From contig NZ_MKJY01000111.1 in NCBI RefSeq assembly GCF_001942465.1, forward strand, positions 1 to 64,000: DNA of 64,000 nucleotides, read 5' to 3'. The notes beneath the pieces are model-generated. The model was not told the origin of the DNA. It made no database searches and saw only the letters and a program-made list of their open reading frames with translations. A program made the position numbers and the translations under genes. Shown here one piece after another: positions 51,671-61,783 of this stretch (positions are counted from its first letter, which is position 1; each line of letters opens with the position of its first letter). This DNA is from Actinomadura sp. CNU-125. GTDB lineage: Bacteria > Actinomycetota > Actinomycetes > Streptosporangiales > Streptosporangiaceae.

Positions 51671-53375
51671 TCAGGGGAGGAAGCGGCGGCGGCCGTTGGC
51701 GATGAACTCCTCGCGCAGTGCCGTCTTGTCGTCGTCGGTCATCGGCGCGTAGGCGGGCCCGCCCCGCCCGGTCCAGCGGTACACGGGATCGGTGGTCCGC
51801 CAGCCTTCGAGCTGCATCTCCTTCTTGCGCAGCTTGCCGGAGCCCGTGGTCGGCAGGGAGTGCGAGACGCGGACGAACCGGGGCGCGCCCTTCGTGCCCA
51901 GATCGTCCTGCGCGGCCAGGAAGGCGCCGAGGTCGAGGTCGTCGAACCCGACGCCCTCGGGGATCTCGATCGCGGCCATCACCTGGTCGCCGGAGCGCGG
52001 GTCGGGGACGCCGAACGCGACCGCGTCGACGATCTTGGGGTGGCGGCGGACGACGAGCTGGGTGAGCAGCGCGGAGATGTTCTCGGAGTCGACCCGGATC
52101 CAGTCGCCGGAGCGGCCGCCGAAGTACAGGTAGCCGTCGGCGTCGATGTAGCCGAGGTCGCCGGTCCAGTACCAGCCGTGCCGGACGCGTTCGGCGTCGG
52201 CCTCCGGGTTGTTGTAGTAGCCCTCGAACTTCGCGGCACCGTCGACGTCGATGATCTCGCCGACGGCCTGCTCGGCGTTGACGACGCGTCCGTGGTCGTC
52301 CAGGACGGCGACGTCGCAGGTCTCGCGCGTCTCCGGGTTGACGATCCGGACGCCGCCGTGCATGGGTTTGCCGAACGCGGTGGGCGGCGTGTCGGGGTCC
52401 TGCTTGATCATCCCGGCGCTCTCGCTGGAGCCGTAGCCTTCGACGAGGCGGGCGCGAAGCGGCGGCGGAACTCGATCTTGTCCTCGGGGGACGCCTCGGT
52501 GCCGAACCCGTGCGTGAGGGTGTTGCCGGAGTCGTCCGGCTGCTCGGGGGTGGCGAGGACGTAGCCGATGGCCTTGCCGACGTAGGTGAAGAACGTCGCG
52601 CCGAAGAACCGGACGTCCGGGATGAAACCGGATGCGGAGAACTTCGGCGTCAGGCACACGCAGCCGCCGGCGGCGAGGGTCGGCGCCCACAGCGCCATGA
52701 GGCGTTGCCGTGGAACAGCGGCATCGGGCAGTACGAGATCTCGTCGCGCTTGATGTCGTACTTCGCGGAGTTGTTGCGCCCCAGCTCGGCGAGCCGCCCC
52801 TGCGAGCAGCGGGCCGCCTTCGACGCGCCCGTCGTCCCGGACGTGAACAGCAGGAGCAGCTGCGTGGCCGGCGTGACGGACGGGTCGGCGGCGGGCTCGG
52901 CGCCCGCGTGCGCGGCCACGCGCGACGCGTACGTCCCGTCGTCCACCAGCAGGAACCGGTCGCGGGGGACGCCGATGTCGAGGCCGTCGAGCAGTTTCGC
53001 GCCCGCGGCGTCGGTGACGATCAGCTGGAGGTCGGTGTGCCGGACCTCCTGCTCCAGGTAGGCGCCGGTGCGGGTCGGGTTGATGCCGACGATGGTGGCG
53101 CCGCCCAGCGCCGCCGCGCCGAGCCACAGGATGTACTCGGGCACGTTGTCGAGCAGGACGCCGATGTGGAACGGACGGTCGGCGCGGCGCAGCTCCCGCG
53201 CGAGACCCGCGCGGGCCGCGCCCTCGCGGACGACCTCGTCCCACGTCCACGTCCGGTCGCGGCTGCGCAGGCCGGGACGGTCGTCGCCCAGCCGCGCGAG
53301 CAGCAGCCCGGCGATCGTCTCGTCGCGCCCCGGCACCGGCACGACCGCCGCGTGCGCGGGAACTTGCGATGTCAT
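51671..53375 (-). CDS. AMP-dependent CoA ligase, FadD17-like (frameshifted twice)
   Basis: About 568 residues from ATG 53375 (GGAGGAG upstream). ANL motifs: FTSGTTGASKAARCSQGR, VEGYGSSESAG, WTGDLGYIDADGYLYFGGRSGDWI, RVDSENISA and TGSGKLRKKEM. Single bases are missing near 52697 and 52455. In M. tuberculosis FadD17 and FadD19 prime steroid side chains; the likeness is in motifs, and acid specificity is not established. Heads the transcript of the igr-like cassette. Confidence 0.82.
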
Positions 53376-53417
53376 GGGCTCCTCCGTCAGCGCGTTCTCC
53401 AACAGGTCGAACGTAAT

Positions 53418-53452
53418 GAGCGGGATGCCCGGACGGTCCGGGCATCCCGCTC
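53418..53452. terminator. Strong hairpin terminator
   Basis: Perfect 16-base stem GAGCGGGATGCCCGGA with its complement and a CGG loop. It lies between the end of the small membrane-protein gene (53486) and the start of the ligase, so it separates the ABC-transporter transcript from the igr-like transcript. Confidence 0.75.
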
Positions 53453-53485
53453 ACTGGGAGCGACGGGCGCTGCCGCGCCGGGCCG

Positions 53486-53842
53486 CTAGACCGTCTCGCG
53501 CTCCAGCGCGGCGGTCAGCCGGTCCGCCTGGGCCTGCGACTCCATGAGCTGCCGCAGCAGCCACAGCCGCAGGACGCGCGCCAGCACGGCGCCCAGGTAC
53601 AGCGCGGCGCCCATGACGGTGACCGCCACGAACCCGGTCGCGAGCGTCTGCAGGGAGCCGACGTTGCGGATGTCGTCCTGCTGCAGCGACACGTTGTAGG
53701 TGACGAACACTCCGATCACTCCGGTGAGCATCAGCAGCGCCCCGACGATGCGGAGCGCGCCGTCGTTGCGCGACCCGTCCGTCTTGAGCTTCTGCCGTGA
53801 CACGTCTTCCTTGAACTGCTCGCGTCGTTCCTCGGTCAGCAT
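53486..53842 (-). CDS. Small two-helix membrane protein of unknown function
   Basis: 118 residues: charged N-terminus (1-30), two membrane helices (about 31-52 and 66-92) and a C-terminal amphipathic helix (LMESQAQADRLTAALERE). No family recognised. Seven bases after the LivF-like gene, so it belongs to the importer operon; it may be an accessory membrane factor. Confidence 0.65.
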   Translation of the reverse strand: MLTEERREQFKEDVSRQKLKTDGSRNDGALRIVGALLMLTGVIGVFVTYNVSLQQDDIRNVGSLQTLATGFVAVTVMGAALYLGAVLARVLRLWLLRQLMESQAQADRLTAALERETV

Positions 53843-53849
53843 GGTTCCG

Positions 53850-54605
53850 TCAACCTCCCAGGTAGTCGCTGGACAGCCGGTCTTCGATCGCGGCGGGCGC
53901 GCCTACCGCGACGACCCGTCCGTGGAGCATGAGGGCGGCGGTGTCGGCGATCGGCAGCACCGCGCGGGCGAACTGCTCGGCCACCAGCACCGAGAGGCCG
54001 CCCTCGACCAGCTCGGCGACCGTGTCGTACATCTGTGTGACGATCATGGGCGCGAGGCCCATGGACAGCTCGTCGAGCAGCAGCACCGCCGGATCGGTGC
54101 CGAGCGCGCGCGACAGCGCCAGCATCTGCTGCTCGCCGCCGGACATCGACCCGGCGAGCTGGTCGCGCCGCTTCGACAGGATCGGGAAGCGGGCGAAGGC
54201 CTTCTCCTCGACGTCGGCGCGGCGGGCGCCCGTCCCGGTGGCGAGCCACAGGTTCTCCCGGACGGTCAGGTTCGGGAAGACCCCGCGCCCCTCCGGGATC
54301 GAGCACACGCCGAGCCGGGCCGCCTCCTGCGCCGACACGCCGTTGACCCGCCGCCCGGCGAACCGCAGCTCGCCGCCGGACGGGACGTGCAGCCCGCTGC
54401 ACACCCGCATCGTCGTGGACTTGCCGCCGCCGTTCGGGCCGAGCAGGGCCAGCAGCGAGCCGGGGCGCAGCGCCAGGTCCACGCCGTGCAGGACCTCGAT
54501 GGCGCCGTAGGCGGCCCGGACGTCCCGCAGTTCGAGCAGCGGCTCGACGCCGGTCGTCGCCTCGGCCTCCGACTCCGTTTTCGTGTCGGTGTCGGTGTCG
54601 GTCAT
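53850..54605 (-). CDS. livF: Branched-chain-type ABC transporter ATPase (LivF-like)
   Basis: 251 residues; ATG overlaps the LivG-like stop (ATGA). LivF pattern: LLELRDVRAAYGAIEVLHGVDL, Walker A GPNGGGKSTT (GGG in place of NGAGKS), Q-loop SIPEGRGVFPNLTV, signature MSGGEQQMLALSRAL, Walker B LLLDELSMGLAP. The first 20 residues are a disordered DTDTDTK-like stretch. Powers uptake with LivG-like ATPase. Confidence 0.88.
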   Translation of the reverse strand: MTDTDTDTKTESEAEATTGVEPLLELRDVRAAYGAIEVLHGVDLALRPGSLLALLGPNGGGKSTTMRVCSGLHVPSGGELRFAGRRVNGVSAQEAARLGVCSIPEGRGVFPNLTVRENLWLATGTGARRADVEEKAFARFPILSKRRDQLAGSMSGGEQQMLALSRALGTDPAVLLLDELSMGLAPMIVTQMYDTVAELVEGGLSVLVAEQFARAVLPIADTAALMLHGRVVAVGAPAAIEDRLSSDYLGG

Positions 54606-55333
54606 GCCGCTTCCTCCGTCCCGATGTAGGCCGCGATGACCTCGGGCGACTCCTTGATCTCGGCCGGGGTGCCGGACGCGATCAGGGCGCCGTAGTCGAG
54701 GACGTGGATCGTGGAGCACAGCCCCATGACGAGGGGCAGGTCGTGCTCGACGAGGCAGATCGCCAGGCCCTCGTCCGCGAGGCCGGTGAGCATCGCGGCG
54801 AACGCCTCGGTCTCCTGCTCGGTCTGCCCGGAGGCCGGTTCGTCCAGGAGCAGGACGCGCGGTGACGTCATCAGCGCGCGCGCCACCTCCACGACGCGGG
54901 CCCGGCCGATCGGGATGTCGGACACCTCACGGTCGGCGATGTCCGCGAGCCCCGTCCGTTCCAGGATCTCGTCCGTGGTCTTGTCCAGGTCGAACCGCTT
55001 CCGGCTGCTGCTGCGCAGGATGTCGCCCGCGACGCGGACGTTGTCGCGCACCGACAGCGACAGGAACAGTTCGAGCCGCTGGAAGGTGCGAGCCATGCCG
55101 CGCCGCGCGCGCTTGGCCGGGGACAGTTTCGTGATGTCGGTGCCGTCCAGAAGCACCTGCCCGGACGCCGGCTTCTGCAGGCCCGTGATGGTGTTGAACA
55201 TCGTGGTCTTGCCTGCGCCGTTCGGCCCGATCAGGCCGGTGATCGCGCCTTCGGCGACGGCGAGGCTGACGCCGTCCACGGCGGTGTTGCCGCCGAACTT
55301 GACGGTGACGCCGCGGGTCTCAAGCAGTGACAC
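54602..55333 (-). CDS. livG: Branched-chain-type ABC transporter ATPase (LivG-like)
   Basis: 243 residues from a GTG overlapping the permease gene by 14 bases. LivG features: FGGNTAVDGVSLAVAEG, Walker A GPNGAGKTTMFNTITG, the GMARTFQRLELF Q-loop, and LLLDEPASGQTEQET (Walker B). The ABC signature is changed: the usual LSGGQQ is replaced by IPIGRARVVEVARAL, so ATP hydrolysis may rely on LivF, as seen in other asymmetric ABC pairs. Confidence 0.86.
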   Translation of the reverse strand: MSLLETRGVTVKFGGNTAVDGVSLAVAEGAITGLIGPNGAGKTTMFNTITGLQKPASGQVLLDGTDITKLSPAKRARRGMARTFQRLELFLSLSVRDNVRVAGDILRSSSRKRFDLDKTTDEILERTGLADIADREVSDIPIGRARVVEVARALMTSPRVLLLDEPASGQTEQETEAFAAMLTGLADEGLAICLVEHDLPLVMGLCSTIHVLDYGALIASGTPAEIKESPEVIAAYIGTEEAA

Positions 55334-57578
55334 TGGCCTCTCCCTTCTCGACCGGTGCGGGCTCGGCGAACCTGACCGCCCGGACGGTCGCGGGCAGGCC
55401 CAGCTCCCGGTCCAGGCGCGCGCGCAGTTCGTCGGTGTACGGCTCGTCCACGCCGAGCAGTTCCGGGGGCGTCGCCCGGTTCTTACCCTCGTCCAGGTAC
55501 ATGCGGCCCACCACCGGCAGGACGAAGACCACGCAGATGGCGACGAGGGAGAACGTCCACACGTTGACGACACCGGTGACGGCGAGGACGTACAGCACCA
55601 CTCCCAGCGCACCGGCCCCGTACAGGACGGGACGTGCCGTGCGGATCGCGCGGTACCCGTCGGCGATGTCGTGGACGACGCCGCTCGGGTTCTTGCCGAC
55701 GCCCATCCCGACCAGGGCGGTGCCCACGAGCACGAGGTTGCCGAGCGCCCCGTAGACGTCCGACAGGCCCTCGTGCGACAGGGCGAGGTCGCTGAACGTC
55801 GCCACCAGGACCGCCGAGCCGACCCCGGCCATCAGCCCGCCGAACAGGGCGCCGCTGAGGTAGCCGATGCCCGCCACCACGACGAGCATCAGCAGGCTGA
55901 GGCTGCCGATGAACGTGAAGTTCTCCTGCGCCACGGTCCCGGTCGCGGCCGACATCAGCACGCCGCCGAGGCCCGCGATCGCGGCGGACAGCATGAAGAC
56001 GCTCAGCTTCAGCCGGACGAGGTTCTGCCCGAGCATCGCCGACGCCGCCGGGCTGTCCTTCATCGCCGCGAGCCGCCGCCCGTAGCCGCTGCCGCGCAGC
56101 GCCGCCAGCCCGATCGCGATCAGCGCGAACAGCACGGTCGCGGTCAGCAGGAACGTCCGCCCGTCGCGCAGGTCGAGCGGGCCGACCTTGGGCGGCGGGA
56201 CGACCAGCGACCCGTCCGGGAACAGCGTGAACGCCACCCCGAACCATTCGTGCTCCGTGGTGTCGCGCAGCACCATGTTCGACAGGAACTCGCCGAACGC
56301 GAGCGTCGCCAGCGCCAGGTACAGGCCGCGCAGCCGGACGGCCGGCAGCGCGACCAGCCCGCCGACCAGCGCCGCCACCGCGACGCCGAGGACGATCCCG
56401 TCGATGCCGAGCCGGGCGGCCAGGCCGCTGCCGTTCACGCCGAAGTGGTACGCCACGACCGTCGCGACCGCCGCGAACGACAGCGGCGCGAGGTTCAGCT
56501 CGCCCGCGTAGCCGGTCAGGACGGTCAGCGACAGCGCGATGATCGCGAACGTCATGCCGAGCGCGAGCGTGGTGACGCCGCCGTCCGTCAGCAGCAGGCT
56601 GTAGAGGAACACGACGCCGACCAGCACCAGCGCCCACACCGCCGCCGAGCGGACGGACGGCGGCCGGTACCGCTCGCGGGTGCGCACGGCCGCGACCCGC
56701 AGCCGGTCCTGCGGCAGCACCACCAGGACCACGAACAGCAGGATCATCGGCAGCGACACCCGCAGGTTGCCGGTGATCGCGCTGGCCGACGGGAGGTAGG
56801 CCAGCACGTAGTTCGCGATGAGGCCGAGCACCATCGCGCCGACGAACGTGCGGGGGATGCTGCGCAGCCGTCCGAACATCGCCGCCGCGAACGCGTCGAT
56901 GACCAGCAGGGTCAGCATGTTGGCGTCCAGGCCGCCGCCGCTGATCGGCACGATCAGCACGCCGGCCAGCACCGCCAGCGTGGAGCCGAGCGCCCACGCC
57001 GTCATCGCCGCCCGCTCCGGGTCGTGCCCGTTGAGCCGCAGCAGGTCCGGGTCGTCGACCGAGCCGCGCATCACCACGCCCATCCGGGTGCGGGTGAACA
57101 GCAGCCGCAGCCCGACGGCGATCGCGACGGCCGCGACCAGGCAGACGATCTCGTGGAACCGGATCACGACCCCGGCGATCGTGATCTTCGATCCGGCGCC
57201 GAAGAACATCTCCACGGTGTACGGCTCGTCCGGATCCCAGAGCCACTGCGCCAGATAGACCGTTCCAAGGAGCACCGCCACCGTCACGATGATCTTCGTG
57301 ACGTCCGCGGTGCCGCGCAGCCCCTTCATGATCGCCGCGTGCAGCGCCGCGCCCATCATCGGGCCGACCACGCCGACCACGGCGACCAGCGCCAGCCACG
57401 TCGGCCAGCCCCACTGCGTGAACTGCCAGTAAAGGAACGTTCCGAACATCGCCTGCGCGCCGTGCGCGAAGTTGAAGATGCCCGAGGTGTTGTACGTCAG
57501 CACGAGGCCCGAAGCGGCGATGGAGTACACCGCGCCGAGCACGAGCCCGAGGATCGTGTAGGTGAGGAACGTCGTCAT
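55320..57578 (-). CDS. Fused LivH-LivM permease
   Basis: 752 residues. Residues 1-290 are a LivH-type permease (LTYNTSGIFNFAHGAQAMFG, then MRGSVDDPDLLRLNGHDPERA EAA-like loop); about 310-640 are a LivM-type permease (LTGYAGELNLAPLSFAAVATV, RLAAMKDSPAASAMLGQN). The last 110 residues add two membrane helices and a soluble tail. H and M are normally separate proteins, so the fusion fixes a 1:1 permease. No frameshift here, so the fusion is real in this sequence. Confidence 0.87.
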   Translation of the reverse strand: MTTFLTYTILGLVLGAVYSIAASGLVLTYNTSGIFNFAHGAQAMFGTFLYWQFTQWGWPTWLALVAVVGVVGPMMGAALHAAIMKGLRGTADVTKIIVTVAVLLGTVYLAQWLWDPDEPYTVEMFFGAGSKITIAGVVIRFHEIVCLVAAVAIAVGLRLLFTRTRMGVVMRGSVDDPDLLRLNGHDPERAAMTAWALGSTLAVLAGVLIVPISGGGLDANMLTLLVIDAFAAAMFGRLRSIPRTFVGAMVLGLIANYVLAYLPSASAITGNLRVSLPMILLFVVLVVLPQDRLRVAAVRTRERYRPPSVRSAAVWALVLVGVVFLYSLLLTDGGVTTLALGMTFAIIALSLTVLTGYAGELNLAPLSFAAVATVVAYHFGVNGSGLAARLGIDGIVLGVAVAALVGGLVALPAVRLRGLYLALATLAFGEFLSNMVLRDTTEHEWFGVAFTLFPDGSLVVPPPKVGPLDLRDGRTFLLTATVLFALIAIGLAALRGSGYGRRLAAMKDSPAASAMLGQNLVRLKLSVFMLSAAIAGLGGVLMSAATGTVAQENFTFIGSLSLLMLVVVAGIGYLSGALFGGLMAGVGSAVLVATFSDLALSHEGLSDVYGALGNLVLVGTALVGMGVGKNPSGVVHDIADGYRAIRTARPVLYGAGALGVVLYVLAVTGVVNVWTFSLVAICVVFVLPVVGRMYLDEGKNRATPPELLGVDEPYTDELRARLDRELGLPATVRAVRFAEPAPVEKGEASVTA

Positions 57579-57630
57579 GTTTCACCCGTCATGAGTCACC
57601 CTTTGTGGGTCCCGCCTGAGCGGGCGCCGG

Positions 57631-59042
57631 TCAGGACGTCTTGGGCTTGATGACGTCGTCGGTCAGGAACTTCTTCGAGATCCGGTCGTCGTTCAGCTCC
57701 GCGCCCCAGGTCTTCGGGTCCGTCTCGACGACGAACTCCTCACCGCACTCGAACTCGCCGGTCTCCTTCGGGAAGACCTGCTTCCACTCGTCGCCGGTCA
57801 GCTTCACCATCAGCGCGCACTCGGCGGGCTTGTTGGCGCCCGGGTCGGTCGGCGCGTGCAGCCCGCCGCCCGTCCACTCGTGGATCGTCGACAGCTCGTT
57901 GATCACGCACTGCCGGGTGAGGTCGGAGCCGCACTCGTCCGCCGCCGTCGCCCACAGCAGGAACGCCGACGTCGCCTGCATGCCGAGCAGCGCGACCTTG
58001 CCGTCGCTCTTCTCGACGAGGTCCACGTACTGCTTGACCGCCGGGACCTTGTCGGCGTTCTCGAACGGCTGGAAGATCATGCGACGTGGATGCCGTCGCC
58101 CGCGCCGCCCTTGTTCCACTCCGACACCTTGGTGCTGTACCAGGTGGCCTCAAGGAGGTACTTCGGGTCCGCGCCCGCCCGCTGCACCGACTCCAGCAGG
58201 CTGAACTGGCCCGGGTCCGGCGTCTCCGACGACCACATGTAGCCGACGCCGCACTTCTTGATCTTCTCCGCGAACGGCATGTAGCTGCTCTCGCCCGCGT
58301 CGTTCAGCCGGACGCCGCACTCCATCGGCTCGACGCCCATGCCCTTCAGCGCCGACGCGACCTTGTTGACGCCCGTCGTCACCGCGGGCGACGTGGACAG
58401 CAGCACGTCCGTCTTCTCCTTGAAGTCGGAGAAGAGCTTCCCGGCGATGACCGGGCCGCCGACGTTCAGCATGTCCACCGGGTACGGGACGGCCTCGTAC
58501 TTCATCGGGCCCATCGCCGCGTTCGGGCCGACGGTGTAGCCGGCGACCGTCGGCAGCTTGCAGGCCACCCGGTACTGCTCGGCGGCCTCGTCCATCGCGA
58601 AGCCCTGGCCGACCAGCATGAAGTCCTGCTTGCACGACTCCTGCATGACCTGCGCGGACTGCGTGTAGGCGGCGTCGTACTGGTTGCCCTTGATCTTGCG
58701 GCCGTTGATGCCGCCCTGCTCATTGCACCACTCGATCATCGCCGAGACCGCGTCGCCCATCTCCTTCGACAGGCCCGGCGCGGAGGCGAAGCCCCGGTCG
58801 TCACCGAAGCCGATCGTGATGGCGTCGTCGGTGATGCCCTGGTCGGTGGCGCCCTTCGCGTCGCCCGGGCCGCACGGCGACGCGAGCGTCCCGAACTTCC
58901 CGGCGGACGCGGCGGCCTGCCCGCCGCCGTCCGCACCGCCGCCCTGGATCATCGCGGTGCCCGATCGTTCGGTGGTGCACGACGCGACCATCGCGATCGC
59001 CAGGGCGCCCGCCGCGAGGCGCCCGATCTTGCGGACCTTCAT
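57631..59042 (-). CDS. ABC transporter substrate-binding lipoprotein (branched-chain type, frameshifted)
   Basis: About 470 residues. Lipoprotein signal (MKVRKIGRLAAGALAIAMVASC, lipobox Cys near 22). Type 1 periplasmic binding fold, with ITDDAITIGFGDDRG, MIEWCNEQGGINGRKIKG and DFMLVGQGFAMDEAA. Cysteine-rich, unlike E. coli LivJ. A missing base at about 58082 turns HVRMIFQPF into HVA-stop, which would delete the last 150 residues; the continuation is intact. Such proteins in steroid and aromatic degraders bind organic acids rather than amino acids. Confidence 0.84.
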
Positions 59043-59139
59043 CGGTCGTCTCCTTTTGGAGTGAATGGGGTGGTGTGGCGGGGGGCGGGATCCGCCGGTG
59101 GCAGAGGTCCTCGGGACGGCGAGCGTCGGCCGAAGAGCG

Positions 59140-59901
59140 TCAGCCGAAGAAGGCCTGGCCTCCGTCCAGGGGGATCGTGGCGCCGGTCAGGTAGCGCAGG
59201 TCGGGCTGGACGAGCGCGAGCACCGCCCGGCCGATGTCCTGCTCGCAGTCGCCGATGTAGCCCAGCGGGATCGTCTTGCGGAACTCCTCGGCCGCCTCGG
59301 GGAACGCGTCCGCCCACCGCTTCAGGCCGGGCGACAGCGCGTGCGGCGCGATCGAGTTCGCGCGGATGCCGTCGGGGCCCCACTCGGCGGCGGCCGTCCT
59401 GGTCAGCGACCGGAGCGCCTGCTTGGCCGCCGCGTACGCCCCGTAGGTCTTGGGGTCCCAGCGGACCATCGCCGAGGTGACGAGGTTGACGATGCTGCCG
59501 CCGCCGCGCGCCTTCATGAGCGGATGGCACGCCTTCATGAACGCGAACGCCGCGAACGGCCCCGTCTGGAAGCCCTTCCGGAAGTCGGCGTCGCTCATCT
59601 CCAGCAGCGGCCCGTACTTCCCCGAGTAGGCGTTGTTGACGAGGATGTCGACACCGCCGAGCCGCTCCGCGATCGCGTCCACCAGGCCGGGGATCGCGTC
59701 GGTGTCGGCCACGTCGCAGGCGAACGGCTCGGCGCGTCCGCCGCGTTCGCGCACGAGCCCGCACGTCGTGTCGAGCTTGGCCTCGGTCCGTCCGAGCACG
59801 GCGATCGTGGCGCCCTCCGACGCCAGCGCCAGCGCGATGCCCTGGCCCACGCCCTGCCCGGCGCCCGTCACGATGGCGACTTTCTCGTCGAGGGTTCCCA
59901 T
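59140..59901 (-). CDS. Short-chain dehydrogenase/reductase (SDR)
   Basis: 253 residues from ATG 59901; an upstream ATG at 59946 would add 15 residues. Classical SDR: TGAGQGVGQGIALALASEGA, NNAYSGKYGPLL, Ser in NLVTSAM and catalytic YAAAK (GAYAAAKQALRS), ending RYLTGATIPLDGGQAFFG. Oxidises or reduces a hydroxyl/keto group with NAD(P). NNAYSGK in place of NNAG is unusual. Ends about 100 bases upstream of the binding protein start, with its own promoter in the divergent gap. Confidence 0.85.
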   Translation of the reverse strand: MGTLDEKVAIVTGAGQGVGQGIALALASEGATIAVLGRTEAKLDTTCGLVRERGGRAEPFACDVADTDAIPGLVDAIAERLGGVDILVNNAYSGKYGPLLEMSDADFRKGFQTGPFAAFAFMKACHPLMKARGGGSIVNLVTSAMVRWDPKTYGAYAAAKQALRSLTRTAAAEWGPDGIRANSIAPHALSPGLKRWADAFPEAAEEFRKTIPLGYIGDCEQDIGRAVLALVQPDLRYLTGATIPLDGGQAFFG

Positions 59902-59926
59902 GCTGCTCCCGCGGTTGTTCGGCGTC

Positions 59927-59966
59927 CCGGTGCTGGTAGCGGCCATCCGGTGCTGGTAGCGGCCAT
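59927..59966 (+). repeat. Exact 20-bp tandem duplication
   Basis: CCGGTGCTGGTAGCGGCCAT occurs twice head to tail in the divergent gap between the SDR and the CoA ligase. Exact identity implies a recent event. TCCCGCTCACCGG also occurs twice nearby (starting about 60001 and 60049), which may be a separate regulatory repeat. Confidence 0.75.
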
Positions 59967-60122
59967 CGTGATGTGACGCGGCCCACCCGCGTCCCCCAGT
60001 CCCGCTCACCGGGAATCCGCTGCGCGACCGCGCGAACACGCCATCGGTCCCGCTCACCGGAATGTTCTGGTGCCTCCGGTCACACTGATGAGAATCTGCG
60101 GCGAGGCCAGCGAGGAGGACCT

Positions 60123-61750
60123 ATGACGACGGCGATGGAGATCGTGCAGGGGCTGACCGGCCCCGGCGGCGAGTTCGAGCTCCGCGAGGAGGAGGTCTTG
60201 GGCGCCCGGCTGCCGGTGTTCACCGGACGGGCCGCCAACCTGCCCGCCGTCCTCGCCCGCTCCGCCGCGTACGGCGACCGCGACTACATCGTCACCGCGA
60301 CCCGCCGCATCTCCTTCGCCGAGCACGCCGCGCAGGCCGCGTCCCTGGCCAAAGCCCTGCGGGACGACCACGGCGTGCGGCCCGGCGACCGCGTCGCGAT
60401 CAACGCCGCGAACTCCCCCGAGTGGATCCTCGCGTTCTGGGGCGTGCTCGCCGCCGGGGGCATCGTCGTCGCCTACAACGCCTGGTGGACGCCCGCCGAG
60501 ATCGAGTACGCGCTCGGCCACACCGAGCCGGTCCTCGTCATCGCCGACGCCAAGCGCGCCGAACGCACCACCGGGGTCCGGGTGCTGACCGTCGAGGACG
60601 ACGTCCCGGCCCTGGCCGTCCGGTACCCGGGCGCCACACTGGACGGGCTCGGCGTGCCGGCGGCCGCCGAGGACGACCCGGCGGTCATCCTCTACACGAG
60701 CGGCACCTCGGGACGGCCGAAGGGCGCCGTCCACACGCACCGCAACCTCACGTCGTGATCGAGTACCACCGGTTCAACGACGCGATGATGCGGGCGATGG
60801 GCGTCCCCGGCGACCCCGCCGACCGCCGCTACCTGCTCGTCCTCCCGCTGTTCCACATCGCGAGCCTGCACAACCTCGCCGTCCCGCGGCTCGCCACCGG
60901 CTCCGCCGTGATCATGCACGAGGGACGGTTCGACGTGGACGCGGTCCTCGCGCTGGTCGAGCGCGAACGCGTCACGAACTGGGGCGCGGTGCCGACGATG
61001 GCGAACCGGATCGTCGAGCACGGCGGCGCGGCCAAGTACGACCTGTCGTCGCTGACGGCGTTCTCGCTGGCCACGGCCCCGTCGTCGCCCGCGTTCAAGG
61101 AGCGGCTGCGGAAGGTCTTCCCGCCCGCCAAGGACGCGCTCGTCGACAGCTACGGCCTAACCGAGTCGTGCACCGGCGTCGCCACCGCGACGCCCGCCGA
61201 CCTCGCCGAGGCCCCCGGGACGCTCGGTCGCCCGATCATCGGCGTCCGGATGGAGATCCGCGACCCGGACGGCAACGCGCTGCCGGAGGGCGTCGAGGGC
61301 GAGGTGTGCGTCCGCAGCGCCTACAACATGCTCGGCTACTGGAACGACCGGGACGCCACCGACCGCGCGATCCGCGCGGACCGCTGGCTGCACACCGGCG
61401 ACATCGGGATGCTCGAGAACGGGCGGGTGCGGCTCACCACCCGCCGCTCCGACCTGATCCTGCGCGGCGGCGAGAACGTGTACCCGGCGGAGATCGAGAA
61501 CGTCCTCGCCGAGTTCCCGGGCGTGCGCGAGTGCGTCGTCATGGGCGTCCCGCACGCCGACCTCGGGCAGGAGGTCATGGCGGTGGTCGTCTTCGCGGAC
61601 CCGGTGCCCGCGGAGGAGGAGATCGCGGCGTTCGCCCGCGAGCGGCTCTCGTACTTCAAGGTGCCTTCGCGGTGGCGCCTCACAACCGAGCCGCTGCCGC
61701 GCAACGCCACGGGCAAGGTCGTCCGGCGGGAGATCGAGCCGACGGCCTGA
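60123..61750 (+). CDS. AMP-dependent CoA ligase (frameshifted)
   Basis: About 543 residues, GAGGAGG before the ATG. ANL motifs: [64 protein letters not shown] and [12 protein letters not shown] missing base near 60752 turns NLTSVIEY into NLTS-stop; the following codons are intact. Fourth kind of FadD-type enzyme near igr-like genes. Convergent with the AraC gene. Confidence 0.84.
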
Positions 61751-61783
61751 CGCCCGACCCGGCCGCGCGCGCCGGTCCGCGGA

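Noticed and set aside
53376..53417. A GTTC-n11-GAAC inverted repeat before the igr-like ligase as an operator
   Set aside because: Arms are only four bases and no second copy was found.
54711..57650. A 979-residue plus-strand open frame opposite the Liv genes
   Set aside because: Low-complexity, no recognisable motif, and lies wholly antisense to clear transporter genes.
46145..61750. A complete cholesterol degradation cluster
   Set aside because: Only side-chain type genes are visible; ring-cleavage genes, Mce4 genes and P450s are absent from the window.
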